Positions 9,901-15,967 of a stretch of 21,620 nt of DNA are shown here, piece after piece; the first letter of the stretch is position 1, and each line of letters starts with the position of its first letter. The position numbers and the translations under genes are program-made. Under the pieces are notes generated by a model that saw only the letters and a list, made by a program, of their open reading frames with translations, was not told the origin of the DNA and did no database searches. Location: NCBI GenBank assembly GCA_050946255.1, contig JBMNUL010000027.1:1-21620 (forward strand), written 5' to 3'. The DNA is from JBMNUL01 sp050946255 (GTDB lineage Bacteria > Actinomycetota > Coriobacteriia > Coriobacteriales > CADBOM01).

Positions 9901-12641
9901 TCGCCCGAGAGCATCGTCGCGGCATCGACCTCGATGGTCTCTTCAGTTGGAACCGAGACCCCATCCCTGGCGCCAATCGCACGGGTGTCAGAGCCCTCGA
10001 GGTAGTAGACTTTCTCCCAACTGCCATAGTTGCCCATGATCGCACCATGGAAGGTGCCCGTGGATTTGGGATACAGGACGTTGCCGGAGTTGTAGCATCC
10101 GGAAAGCGTGGTCGGGGTTCCGTAAGAGCTGCTTCCCGAGGTGAAGTACCCGCAAATACCGCCCAAATAGATGTAGCCACTATCTGAATTGCTGGTAACG
10201 GCGCCGGTGTTGTAGCAAGACGTGACATCCACGTAGGAAGTCTTGCCGGCAATGCCGCCGACATATTCTCCCGCAGCTGTGATGTCGCCCTTGTTGTAGC
10301 AGCCGGTGATGCTGTGATTCGCGCCTGTAGATGATGAGCCATACTCGCTGGTTCCCTTGCGGGAGGCGTAACCCACTACTCCACCGACATAGCTGCTGTT
10401 GGAGGCAGTGGAGGTGACGGCAACGTCGCTACCGACATTTGATATCGTGCAGCCATCCCCGTTGGAGAACATCGCTGCCACGACTCCAGCCGCCATCTCT
10501 CCGGAGGAGTTGACGGTTCCGCTCACAGTGAAGTTCTCGAGGACAGCGCCGTCATCGATGCACCCGAACAGCGCATCGTCCCCGTCTCCAGAGCTGATCG
10601 TGAGTCCGGTGATCTTATGGCCCTGGCCGTCGAAGGTCCCCTTGAACGGGACCACGGTGGCAGAATCGCTCGCCTCTGAGGCGCTTCCGATTGGGGTCCA
10701 GTCTCCGGAGAGGGTCGAGAGGTCGATGTCGGCGGTCAGCTGAACCGTGTTGCCTTCGTATGTCGTCCCGCCATTGACTGCGGAGGCGAATGCCTGCAGT
10801 TCGGCGGCCGTCGAGATCTTGAGGGCCTCGACCGTCGTAGCCGCCACGTTGCTGTCGACCTCTGCGGTCTTGTACTGCTCGAACGTGTTGGTGACCTTGC
10901 ACATGTAGTAGAAGGTGCCTACCTCACCGGTGGGTATTGTGAAGGAGGCCTCGGTGGCGCCGTCGACTGCAACCGGGTTTGTCCCGGTGGCGTCATCGCA
11001 CTTGTACCACTGGTAGGAAAGCGTGCCAGCGCCGTCGCCGCTAACACTTGCGACAACGGTCAGCTGCTTGACGATGCCCTGCTGCACTGTGGTGTCCACA
11101 GGCTGCGTGGTGATGGTCGGGGTCGCGGCAGGCGTGGCGGAAACCACGTGAATCGCGGCGACATCGGAGTCCACGCTGACAGTCGTGCTAGCACCATCGG
11201 CGGTGAAGGTGTTGGTCACCTTGCAATAGTAGTAATAGGTGGTTCCCGCAGTAGTGGCGTCAGTTGGGGTCAAGCTGGAGCTCGTTGCCCCGCTGACCGC
11301 GGTGTCGCCATCTGCAGGTACTCCGGTCGTGGTGGTGTACCACTGATATGAGAGAGTTCCATCAGAGCCAGTAGCAGGAGATGCGGGAAGAGATGCCGTG
11401 ACGGTAAGAGCTTGCGGGGTGTTGCCAACGGTCAGGATCTGCTCGGCAAGGGGCTGGGAATCAATTGTCGGGGAACCCGCCGGGGTCTCCCAGGCCAGTG
11501 CGGGGTATTCCTCCCCCACCATCCATGCGTCACCGAGGGTATCCGACACGAACGTTGCATCGTTGAGCTCTGCCTGCGTCTTGGAGGTGGAGCCCACATA
11601 TGATGGATCCGAATTGGCTGCGCAGCCTTCCAGATAGTAGGCATCGGAGAAGGCCCTGGTCGAGTAGTAGTCATAATACGACCCCAAAATCGGCGTGGCA
11701 GTGGCACTGCCCCAGGAGCTGGTGGTCGTGGCGGTTACCGTCCCGACATTTATGACCCTCTGCATGGTCACGGTGTTGCCGGAACTATACGAGCTGCTGC
11801 TGTAACGGCCCGCAATGCCGCCCGCATATGCCGAGTAACCTGTTCCAGAGGCTGTTATCGCACCGGTGTTGTAGCAGTCGGTAATCGTGAAGTAGGTCGA
11901 GAGCTCGCCCACAATTCCACCGACGTAGTTCGAACCGGTGACGGCGCCCTTGTTGTAGCATCCCGATATCGTGGATGTATAAGAGCCGCTGGAATAATAA
12001 CCGCCGCCATAGGTCATTCCGACGATTCCTCCGGTACCATCTCCGCCGGAGACTGTCACGCTGCTGCCGACGTTGGTTATCGTGGAGTCGCCCGCGAGTC
12101 TTGCCACCACACCGGCGGCATAGTCTCCAGAGGTGGTGACAGAGCCCTCAACTGTGAAGTTCTCAAGCGTCGCTCCACCGTCTGTGGCGGCGTTTCCGGC
12201 GTATCCGAAGAGGCCCTGATAGGTAGAGCTGCTGCTGATGTAGAGGTTGGTGATCTTGTGGCCATCTCCATCGAAGGTGCCCGTGAACGCATTGGTCGAG
12301 CTGCCGATAGGAGTCCATGAGGTGCCGCTCGACTCAGAGCAGACACTGGATAGGTCGATGTCGGCCGTGAGCTTGAACGCCTTGTCGCTCTCCGTGCCGT
12401 TGTTTACGTTGGTCGCCATCGAGGCGAGTTGTGTGGCATTGGAAATCAGATACGTATCGTCTGTGGTTCCAGTACCACCAGCGTAATCGCTGGCGGAGCG
12501 CGTGGTGTTGCCACCCGTGTCCTGGGCGAAGGCATTGGTCATACCAAACGATAGCGACAGCACCACCAATATGGCGAGCAATATCGCTAACGCTGTTAGA
12601 CGTGGATTTCGCCCCTTTTCGTGCAAAGCAGAACTCGACAT
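3906..12641 (-). CDS. Giant modular secreted adhesin (2911 aa) with GLUG-type beta-helical modules, Ig-like, FIVAR-like and CWB2 domains
   Basis: I chose ATG 12641, not the upstream in-frame start at 12908. It follows an AGGAAGGGG Shine-Dalgarno and opens a classic signal peptide (MSSSALHEKGRNP, then a long hydrophobic core ending NAFAQ). Order by approximate residue: signal 1-40; GLUG-type module 51-388; two Ig-like domains 390-605 (each with LSYQWY); module 606-948; two Ig-like 950-1160; module 1161-1493; two Ig-like 1494-1700; module 1703-2036; FIVAR-like 2038-2128; MBG-like 2130-2216; unassigned region 2216-2404; two FIVAR-like 2406-2584; three CWB2 repeats 2588-2911 (RLSGKDRYATM, VSGKTRVETA, FAGTSRYETS; each with an ASG..(N/Y)(F/Y)PDAL-type core). 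The CWB2 units should hold the protein non-covalently on the cell wall. The rest projects outward and probably binds host or bacterial ligands. The ligand is unknown. No sortase motif is present. Confidence 0.93.
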   Translation of the reverse strand: MSSSALHEKGRNPRLTALAILLAILVVLSLSFGMTNAFAQDTGGNTTRSASDYAGGTGTTDDTYLISNATQLASMATNVNNGTESDKAFKLTADIDLSSVCSESSGTSWTPIGSSTNAFTGTFDGDGHKITNLYISSSSTYQGLFGYAGNAATDGGATLENFTVEGSVTTSGDYAAGVVARLAGDSTITNVGSSVTVSGGDGTGGIVGMTYGGGYYSSGSYTSTISGCYNKGAVTGSNYVGGIVGELSTYFTITDCYNTGAITASGTGYSAYAGGIAGRYSSSSYSSGNTVTMQRVINVGTVTATTTSSWGSATATPILGSYYDYYSTRAFSDAYYLEGCAANSDPSYVGSTSKTQAELNDATFVSDTLGDAWMVGEEYPALAWETPAGSPTIDSQPLAEQILTVGNTPQALTVTASLPASPATGSDGTLSYQWYTTTTGVPADGDTAVSGATSSSLTPTDATTAGTTYYYYCKVTNTFTADGASTTVSVDSDVAAIHVVSATPAATPTITTQPVDTTVQQGIVKQLTVVASVSGDGAGTLSYQWYKCDDATGTNPVAVDGATEASFTIPTGEVGTFYYMCKVTNTFEQYKTAEVDSNVAATTVEALKISTAAELQAFASAVNGGTTYEGNTVQLTADIDLSTLSGDWTPIGSASEASDSATVVPFKGTFDGQGHKITGLTISSGDGDDALFGCIDDGAVLENFTVSGTVNSSGEMAAGVVAAMFSNGDGCTISNVGSDVAVTSTASNSSYVGGVVGYASRKGTSEYGSSSTGANHSITGCYNKGDITAAGEYVGGIAGKTSYVDVTSCYNTGAVTSNSDSGYIYLGGICGYFTSGSSSYGTPTTLSGCYNSGNVLYPKSTGTFHGAIMGNYGSWEKVYYLEGSDTRAIGARDGVSVPTEETIEVDAATMLSGDFVTTMNGTVDTDPWADGSPVAQNSPALAWEIPEGSPTITTHPANQAVVVNATPEPMTVVAALPTSGTGSDGTLTYQWYKCDDLLRTNATSVDGETSASYTPPSTTVGHYYYYCVVTNTFTSGSDTVTRTATSAVARFTVQDVATAAATVTDPEDITVNQATTGHPIEVTGGPTSGDGAGTLTYQWYKCDDAAGTNPVSIDGATTNSYEPDTQEIGDYYFYCEVVNTYMDVPSTPARSRVVKYTVQQVTIMDAADLVEFRNAVNNGSTYEGMEVLVGADIDMSSVCSSTLGSWTPIGTSTNKFLGTFNGQGHKIYNLYIASEDGYQGLFGYVGPGTSSQPTVIEDFTIDGTVVTGAGNSAGAVSTIYEYTQVNKVINLADVTSQGSSSTGIGGVVGAKEVASNNYSHATITECANKGNITTEGHSAAGIVGEAASYVDITRCYNTGTIVNNQTSNAYAAGIALRTLDSGYASYMTLDNCYNAGTVLSPNDSESTHAASMIYWGSFNNKSWWLDTSAASGVGTSSSTSESNLVKATIDEMSSSDFVTTMNTNNSDSTDGGYFVSGAPIQQQTPAFTWEVPAGMPTITQNPASGWALQNATDVSALTVAATLPASGETGSDGTLSYQWYSNTTDSTYGGTAISGATSASYTPSADTLGVTYYYCVVTNTWTDGSVSATSKTARFTVLETAPVAPTITTNPVDQTVKQADTATALTVAATLSGDGELTYQWYKADSADGEGVAIYGATSASYTPSTAKTGDAWYYCEVKTNVEGAYSDPATSTRAKVTVTPYLEISTAEELQTLATNVNNGTSYAGLDIVLTADIDLSSVCSETLGTDWTPIGQESDYPFAGNFNGQGHRISNIYVNNTATTNDSQDRKVNQGLFGYVQGGATIENFVIDGQITTFTSAGGIAAQAVSNSTGDPVTFRNLGNEVDLSVWYGGEGGIVGSTSTTVYIDSCYNKGDVLTYSNDQAYGQEEGGIVGSLSGKVTITNCYNTGTITGTGRGIGGIVGDCYNTSNQVTVEHCYNIGSVSITHTRTEDLNSHGALFGYWEVGTSGLTRDISTCYYLATSDTQAVGSRTSDTDSLNDGANTWNTVADVDVSALGDAYAATTMDTYNNGYPHLTWEKLPVDKTQLKALIDSATEDKDGATVSTDGSDVLSTDQWVSQADVDTFQAAITAAQAVYDNADATEDEVSEAMTNITNAKNTFDAAKKAGTKVVYDLTGATIEGIEQVYYTELDPVTPVPTKVTLADGTDVPLANLTITYTTAAGDAAPTPTEPGTYRLTITGASDQYTGSAYVEFEITNVYLTVYVQDGTDGTATVAKNYTKSEFEALKMTTSTGTPAYVSGLYGSSTDGWNVATAKDYVTIQKLLGDSGVTFDAADTVTFEGSGTFTTTYEQMSMHNMFYPYTTANATSTDEPVSGLPAVLAISGAKSAITDTGNAADAQTANVAAASSSDEPMLVTGVSEEEYSAGAADGSRIISGVSSITVVNIEAPVNKDDLLSAIDTARNDYDATKVSTDGSDINKTDQWVTSDVQSTFKDAIDAARAVYSNDDATQDEVDAATEAIVKATEDFNAAKKYGTLGVEKDSLKDAIDSATADMNGTKVSTDGTDVPPSDQWVTSDVQKALVDAIAAAQGVYDSTSATQQEVDEATATLNDAVSTFDAAKKPGTEAKPNAFIRLSGKDRYATMKAITGEIWDDHSASTIILASGENFPDAIAASSLAGMENAPLLITNSKSLSPDAKSEIERLSSTSGTKVIIIGGKAAVSEDVATAVDSISGVSVERVSGKTRVETALKIYQYEDSSEWSTTAIVASGDNYPDALSASSYAYVAKAPIFLAKSGKLDSATATAIRDGGFDNVLILGGNGAVNSTSVKSAVNDSSITYSIFAGTSRYETSRIFVSWTTGSTVAGVSATPTVTLSYKNVTLASGANFPDALTSVSITGPNKAPLLLVNDETADDLANNSIKPSASSITQGYVVGGKAAVSENAMDKANAALGL
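4020..4880 (-). other. Three tandem cell-wall-binding repeat 2 (CWB2) units inside the adhesin
   Basis: The last ~325 residues hold three copies of the CWB2 pattern: (K/G)xxRYxT or equivalent, then 'ASGxNFPDALxxx', then 'APxLL' and 'GGxxAVS'. Copies begin near 4880, 4560 and 4250. Known CWB2 domains work as triplets that bind anionic wall polymers, so the set here is complete. Confidence 0.85.
9334..9689. repeat. Exact 32-bp direct repeat within the adhesin gene, 324 bp apart
   Basis: The plus-strand stretch beginning TCGCACTTGTACCACTGG is identical for 32 bp at 9334-9365 and 9658-9689. A close variant occurs near 10,996. It encodes the TYQWYKCDD core of adjacent Ig-like domains. The 324-bp spacing is 108 codons, so recombination between copies would remove or add one Ig-like domain in frame. 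Confidence 0.8.
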
Positions 12642-13313
12642 GTCAAAACCCCTTCCTGCTACACGGCATGCTCGCGCATACCCTGTCCCGTGCGGCGGCC
12701 CCCATAAGCCGCCTACCTGCTCTGCCAGCATGCGGTCTCGGAATCGGGCACATATCGCCCCAACACCTGATTGGAAATCGGCAATACAGCAGATTTCCTC
12801 CGCGATAGCTGACAATGCCAGCTGCATGTCGAGAGTTCTGAAACGGAATCGAATTTTCCCGAAAAAGAGCAAGCACGCACAGTCCATCCTCATGGGCGCA
12901 TCGCGCACTTACCCAATTCGAGCATCCCCTGTTGGCCTGAAGCTGCTCCCCACAGAACGCTTCAAGGCCCAAGCCAGAACCCCAACGCTGGCATCAGCGG
13001 CCGTACCCCAAAAAGTCAGCCGCCAGAATCACAATCGAACGTTTACCTTCATAAACGACTGTAAGTTTTTCAGATTCTACCTTAATGAGAGAATATATTC
13101 TAGACGAAATATTTTTATTAAAAAATATTTAGGTTAGCGATTAATTCAGCACTGGAATAGTTTACTTAAAGGAAACTTTTTATACATGTGCTCTATTTTG
13201 TTGGGGAGAAATATGCACTGTCTCCGACATGTTATTCACAATTGAGCGGTTTCGCCGTTGTTAGACGTTTCATGAGTCTGTGTTAATTTGATATCCAGAT
13301 GTCAATGATGTTG
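12642..13313. other. Gene-poor, AT-rich upstream region of the adhesin with leader hairpins
   Basis: No convincing gene is present. Near the adhesin start there are two GC-rich hairpins, described separately. From about 13,050 leftward-reading DNA becomes very AT-rich. It includes an A/T-only inverted repeat (AAATATTTTT at 13107-13116 with its complement at 13121-13130). A 19-bp near-perfect palindrome, AGTTTACTTAAAGGAAACT, lies at 13160-13178 and has an operator-like look. The adhesin promoter must lie here but I cannot place its -35 and -10. On the plus strand GGGGAG precedes an ATG at 13213 that opens only ten codons (MHCLRHVIHN), which I do not call as a gene. Confidence 0.5.
12665..12713 (-). 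promoter_or_regulatory. Paired hairpins in the adhesin 5' leader
   Basis: GGCGGC (12694-12699) pairs with GCCGCC (12708-12713). Closer to the start, 12665-12671 pairs with 12676-12682 to give a 7-bp stem; on the minus-strand transcript its loop is GCGA, a GNRA tetraloop. The second stem ends 23 bases before the ATG at 12641, just upstream of the Shine-Dalgarno. The pair could tune translation or mRNA stability. I do not recognise a known riboswitch class. Confidence 0.4.
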
Positions 13314-13862
13314 TTATTGGCTTTGAACCGCTAGGTATTTGGATGGCACGAAGTCAGCTAGCCATACCTTGTCGTTACCAATGTAGAAATTCAACCCATC
13401 GGCATATGCTGTAGCGGAATCGACAATCAGGATGGCAGGGTGGGAATCCCTCCTCGCGCCAACGCTCATCGCAGTATCCACATCAACAGAGAGGTGCACG
13501 TACTGACGGGACATTGGCTTTAGCCCCTCGGCCATGATCTTGTCCAAAAACCTCCGCGCCGTGCCATGGTAGAGGACAGACGGCGGCTCCGCCTGCTGCT
13601 TCAAAATTCGAGCCGGAACCGAGTGACCGTACAGCGCCCGGATCTTTCCACCGCAGATCTCATGGCGTTTCTTTTCCGAGCTGCAGATCATTTCCACCAG
13701 ATCGTCGGTGGTAACGGGGCGGCCGTATTTCCCGCTCTCATTCAGCGCCGCAAGGAGCTGCTCGACCGGAACGAACCCCTCGTCGTCAAGCTCGAGCTCG
13801 TACTCCCAAGGCGCATGGCGAAGCGCATAGGATACTTCCTTGCTCAGAGCGGTGTAATCCAT
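13314..13862 (-). CDS. kptA: RNA 2'-phosphotransferase, Tpt1/KptA family (182 aa)
   Basis: Tpt1/KptA enzymes use NAD+ to remove an internal RNA 2'-phosphate, giving ADP-ribose 1'',2''-cyclic phosphate. In yeast this finishes tRNA splicing; the bacterial substrate is not established. Start ATG 13862 (MDYTALSKEVSYALRHAP) gives 182 residues, the usual family length, and has GGAGAAGGG upstream. Family motifs are present: SK..SY.LRH with Arg15-His16, a KKRH segment with Arg66, IRALYGHS at 74-81, HGT at 99-101, and RQYVHLS at 119-125. Arg15, His16, Arg66 and Arg119 match the known Arg-His-Arg-Arg catalytic set, so it should be active. The frame stays open upstream to a GTG at 14111, adding 83 residues with no good ribosome site. 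The gene sits alone in AT-rich DNA, which suggests transfer. Confidence 0.9.
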   Translation of the reverse strand: MDYTALSKEVSYALRHAPWEYELELDDEGFVPVEQLLAALNESGKYGRPVTTDDLVEMICSSEKKRHEICGGKIRALYGHSVPARILKQQAEPPSVLYHGTARRFLDKIMAEGLKPMSRQYVHLSVDVDTAMSVGARRDSHPAILIVDSATAYADGLNFYIGNDKVWLADFVPSKYLAVQSQ

Positions 13863-14111
13863 GTGCAAATCCCTTCTCCGCAGTTCGTCTTCATAATAAT
13901 GACGGTGGGTCGGCTTTCCAACAATATTGGCAAGATAGAAGGAAAACCTGCAGCTGGTAAAGTACCAGCATGCATCGTCAATGATGTAATTCTCTTCCAG
14001 CGCTTTACTATCACCTAATGTAAGGGGTATCCCCGAAAACAGCAATTTCCGAATAAAGTTTGATTTCCTCTCGCAATAGTTAGAAATCTCATGTCTTTTC
14101 AGAATGCTCAC
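13863..14111 (-). other. Open in-frame extension upstream of kptA (83 codons), possibly coding
   Basis: From GTG 14111 the kptA frame is open and reads like protein (for example RFSFYLANIVGKPTHRHYY) but lacks a clear Shine-Dalgarno. The normal length of the downstream product argues that it is not translated as part of KptA. It could instead be a genuine N-terminal domain or the fused remnant of a neighbouring gene. I recognise no domain. Confidence 0.35.
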
Positions 14112-14558
14112 CCCAGTCCCCAGATAAACCCAAATGATAGAGAGACACCAAGACCCTCATGAGCCTCATCTTCATAGCAATCGCCTACACCGCAATGCAG
14201 ATACGCAGATGAAGAACAACTACAACTAGGTTGAGAGCACGATTAATAGCCCCAAATACTACATGAAACGAGTCGAATCCGAATACGAGGTCACATTTGC
14301 TGCGTTTCACGAAGTCGGTCGAAAAAACTTACAAATGAACGTTGGATTAGAGAAGTTAAAGAAATTAGTCTCTCGATAAATGGCTTCTACTTTCCTACTT
14401 CTTTATGGTAGATTCTTATCCAGAATCACATGAATAGGCACGTGCCATCTGCCGGATTCAATTAACCTTCAAATTAAACGAATGTGGCCTTAGTGTAATG
14501 AATCCCCAAGGCCACAGTCGTTTATCTTGAACTAATATATGGTCCAATAAATTTTTAT
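14112..14558. other. AT-rich region without a convincing gene
   Basis: A 38-codon plus-strand frame (14263-14379, starting MKRVESEYEV) has no ribosome site. In the same frame upstream it reads VESTINSPKYY after a stop, which could be decayed coding sequence. Short symmetric sites are GATTCT-tatcc-AGAATC (14411-14427) and the 10-bp palindrome GGCACGTGCC (14437-14446). A terminator-like hairpin at 14483-14516 is listed separately. Confidence 0.4.
14483..14516 (-). terminator. Probable terminator of the lipoprotein gene
   Basis: TGTGGCCTT (14483-14491) and AAGGCCACA (14508-14516) form a perfect 9-bp stem with a 16-base loop. On the minus strand it is followed by a T-rich tail (TTCGTTTAATTT). 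It lies 42 bases beyond the lipoprotein stop codon. The loop is long, so the call is moderate. Confidence 0.5.
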
Positions 14559-15068
14559 CTACTCTAGCGGATTAGTGAAATCGTAGTTTCCGCTCTGAAT
14601 AGCCGCCGCCATATCATCAAAATCTTTGACACTAATCGCTTCCATGTCGAAGACTTGGGCAGTGGAATCATCTGTTCCTGTCCACCCAGTGCATTGATCA
14701 TCGGACATTCCTGTCACAGTCACAGTGAGTTCTATTGCATTCTCGGTGTCATCGATTGTATATACCCTATTCCCACTTTCCTCAGACTTCGTAACATTTC
14801 CCATGAAGCAAGCAGAATATTCCTTTGACGTCCCTATTGTAATGAACGCACCATAATCCTCAGCATCATTAAGTGCAAAGAAACCATATGTATTGCTTTC
14901 AGTAAAAGCGTCTTCAGGATAATTATCAGTTCCATACGCACGTGTGAAGCCATTCGGAGAAGTGTAGTAGGAGGAAGTCTCGATTGATGAACCTCCACAT
15001 CCTGCCAGGCTGAAACATAGAAAAACTGACACCAGCGCAATCCCTATTACCTTACAAACCTTATTCAT
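14559..15068 (-). CDS. Small secreted lipoprotein of unknown function (169 aa)
   Basis: The start ATG 15068 follows AAGGGG four bases upstream. Residues 1-20 form a lipoprotein signal peptide with lipobox LAGC at 21-24, so Cys24 should be lipidated and the protein held on the outer face of the membrane. The mature part is Ser/Thr/Asp-rich and acidic with no recognised domain; Cys91-type and Cys129-type single cysteines are present but no obvious pair. It ends NYDFTNPLE. The gene stands alone between kptA and the tRNA remnant and uses more A/T-ending codons than the GC-rich genes on either side, which fits an acquired segment. Function is not assignable from sequence. Confidence 0.85.
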   Translation of the reverse strand: MNKVCKVIGIALVSVFLCFSLAGCGGSSIETSSYYTSPNGFTRAYGTDNYPEDAFTESNTYGFFALNDAEDYGAFITIGTSKEYSACFMGNVTKSEESGNRVYTIDDTENAIELTVTVTGMSDDQCTGWTGTDDSTAQVFDMEAISVKDFDDMAAAIQSGNYDFTNPLE

Positions 15069-15347
15069 CTTTCCCCTTTTCTTCTGTAGCAGAAAACTAC
15101 CCCGGAAGAAGATGAGTTACGAAAAACTACCTTAAGGTATATCTGCGACCGATACCCCAACTTATCGCAACACCCCGCCTGTCCTTTTCAGAAAAGTATA
15201 TCATCAGGTGTTCATAAATATTAGTAGGCTTCAGTATTTGCACGATAGGAAATTGCCGAAAAAATTGGCAAAGATTTTCATACAATCCATGAAATCATCT
15301 ATTTGCCTTCTATTCTTATGGTTTCAGTTATTTGAAAAGTAAGCATA
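15069..15347. other. Upstream region of the lipoprotein gene with a 12-bp palindrome
   Basis: A perfect palindrome TACCTTAAGGTA lies at 15128-15139, about 60 bases before the start codon. The motif AAAACTACC occurs twice, near 15093 and 15124. These may be operator sites. A weak TTGCC/GGCAA inverted repeat lies around 15253-15276. I cannot assign -35 and -10 elements with confidence. Confidence 0.35.
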
Positions 15348-15572
15348 TCAATAAGCTACTACAACGGTAAACGTTGAAGATAATGGCGATGTTATCCCTT
15401 GTTTATCCCTTATATATGAAAGACCATATCTATAGTCATCTAGATACTGCATCAATAAGTGGGAAAATATTCCAGCGCCAGCAATAGTTAATGTTTCCCC
15501 AATAAACCTTGAGTCGCGTATACCTAGCATGTCCAATAATGCTCTTGCGTGAGAAAACAAATCAGTCGGCAA
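15348..15572 (-). CDS. Doubtful hypothetical ORF (74 aa), TTG start, possibly a gene remnant
   Basis: The translation reads like protein (ARALLDMLGIRDSRF, then TIAGAGIFSHLLMQYLDDYRYG, ending FTVVVAY), and the frame is open further upstream to about 15673 with no ATG or GTG. The only start candidate is TTG 15572, inside the left arm of a perfect inverted repeat, with no Shine-Dalgarno. I recognise no family. It may be the 3' part of a gene truncated near the tRNA-derived junction at 15707-15755, or chance. Confidence 0.25.
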   Translation of the reverse strand: MPTDLFSHARALLDMLGIRDSRFIGETLTIAGAGIFSHLLMQYLDDYRYGLSYIRDKQGITSPLSSTFTVVVAY

Positions 15573-15594
15573 ATAAATTTGCCGACTGATTTGT
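15557..15594 (-). repeat. Perfect 18-bp inverted repeat, terminator-like on the minus strand
   Basis: ACAAATCAGTCGGCAAAT (15557-15574) is followed, after AA, by its exact reverse complement (15577-15594). On the minus strand the stem is followed by TTTTCTC. No gene on that strand ends nearby. It could terminate a transcript from the tRNA-fragment side, or be a protein-binding palindrome. Confidence 0.75.
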
Positions 15595-15706
15595 AAATCC
15601 TCTAGCGCTCCAGTGACACTAAAAATAAACCTAGACGTAGAACTACGACACAGAAGAGAAAGAACTCTTCCTACTCACTATCAGACGAGTTCTAACATTT
15701 TCAGGC

Positions 15707-15755
15707 TGGTGCCCCCGGCGCGATTCGAACGCATGACGCCAAATAAGGAATCCGG
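15707..15755 (-). pseudogene. 3' half of a tRNA-Arg(CCU)-like gene, probable attachment-site scar
   Basis: On the minus strand the sequence ends in the acceptor strand CGGGGGC, then A and CCA (15707-15709), preceded by a T arm with loop TTCGAAT. Further upstream a 5-bp stem, CCGGA/TTTGG, closes the 7-base loop TTCCTTA with anticodon CCU (plus-strand 15739-15755). No D arm and no GCCCCCG 5' acceptor strand exist upstream. The T stem has one mismatch at its outer pair, and position 37 is T where tRNAs have a purine. It is therefore a fragment, as left when an element integrates into a tRNA 3' end. Orientation implies the element lies at higher coordinates. Confidence 0.75.
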
Positions 15756-15790
15756 ACGCATGCGATCATAGTGAAATACACATATTTTTT

Positions 15791-15809
15791 CGTGTACTTG
15801 AAATACACG
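15791..15809 (+). terminator. Short hairpin with T-rich tail beside the tRNA fragment
   Basis: CGTGTA (15791-15796) pairs with TACACG (15804-15809), followed by TTTTCCTTAT. It is terminator-like on the plus strand, but no plus-strand gene precedes it. It could shield the adhesin promoter, or be part of the integration-site arm region. Confidence 0.35.
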
Positions 15810-15885
15810 GTTTTCCTTATACATTCTGACTATCCAACTCGCAATCTATTGACCGTTCAATCGCTTATTGATTTCAATACCTAGT

Positions 15886-15915
15886 TTGCATTTGAATCCA
15901 TGCCTCCGCTATATA
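15886..15915 (+). promoter_or_regulatory. Likely sigma-70-type promoter of the LPKTG adhesin
   Basis: TTGCAT (15886-15891) and TATATA (15910-15915) are separated by 18 bases. Transcription would start near 15922, giving a 5' leader of about 115 bases. This is the best match in the region by eye. Confidence 0.5.
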
Positions 15916-15934
15916 TTGCATCTGATATTATGTT

Positions 15935-15967
15935 AGCAACATGTGACTAATATCTAAGCAACACGTG
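15935..15967 (+). repeat. Tandem direct repeats AGCAACAYGTG downstream of the promoter, operator candidate
   Basis: AGCAACATGTG (15935-15945) and AGCAACACGTG (15957-15967) are 22 bases apart start to start, about two helical turns. A partial third copy, GCAACAT, follows at 15969. They sit just after the predicted transcription start, where a repressor would block initiation. Confidence 0.45.

Noticed and set aside
12642..12908. An 89-residue N-terminal extension of the adhesin from an upstream start
   Set aside because: It would bury the signal peptide inside the protein. The ATG at 12641 has its own Shine-Dalgarno and a normal signal sequence.
12502..13137. 211-codon plus-strand frame overlapping the adhesin start
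   Set aside because: Its first part is antisense to the signal peptide, there is no ribosome site, and the composition changes with the underlying DNA.
15707..15783. A complete functional tRNA gene
   Set aside because: There is no D arm or 5' acceptor strand, the T stem has a mismatch and anticodon-loop position 37 is T.
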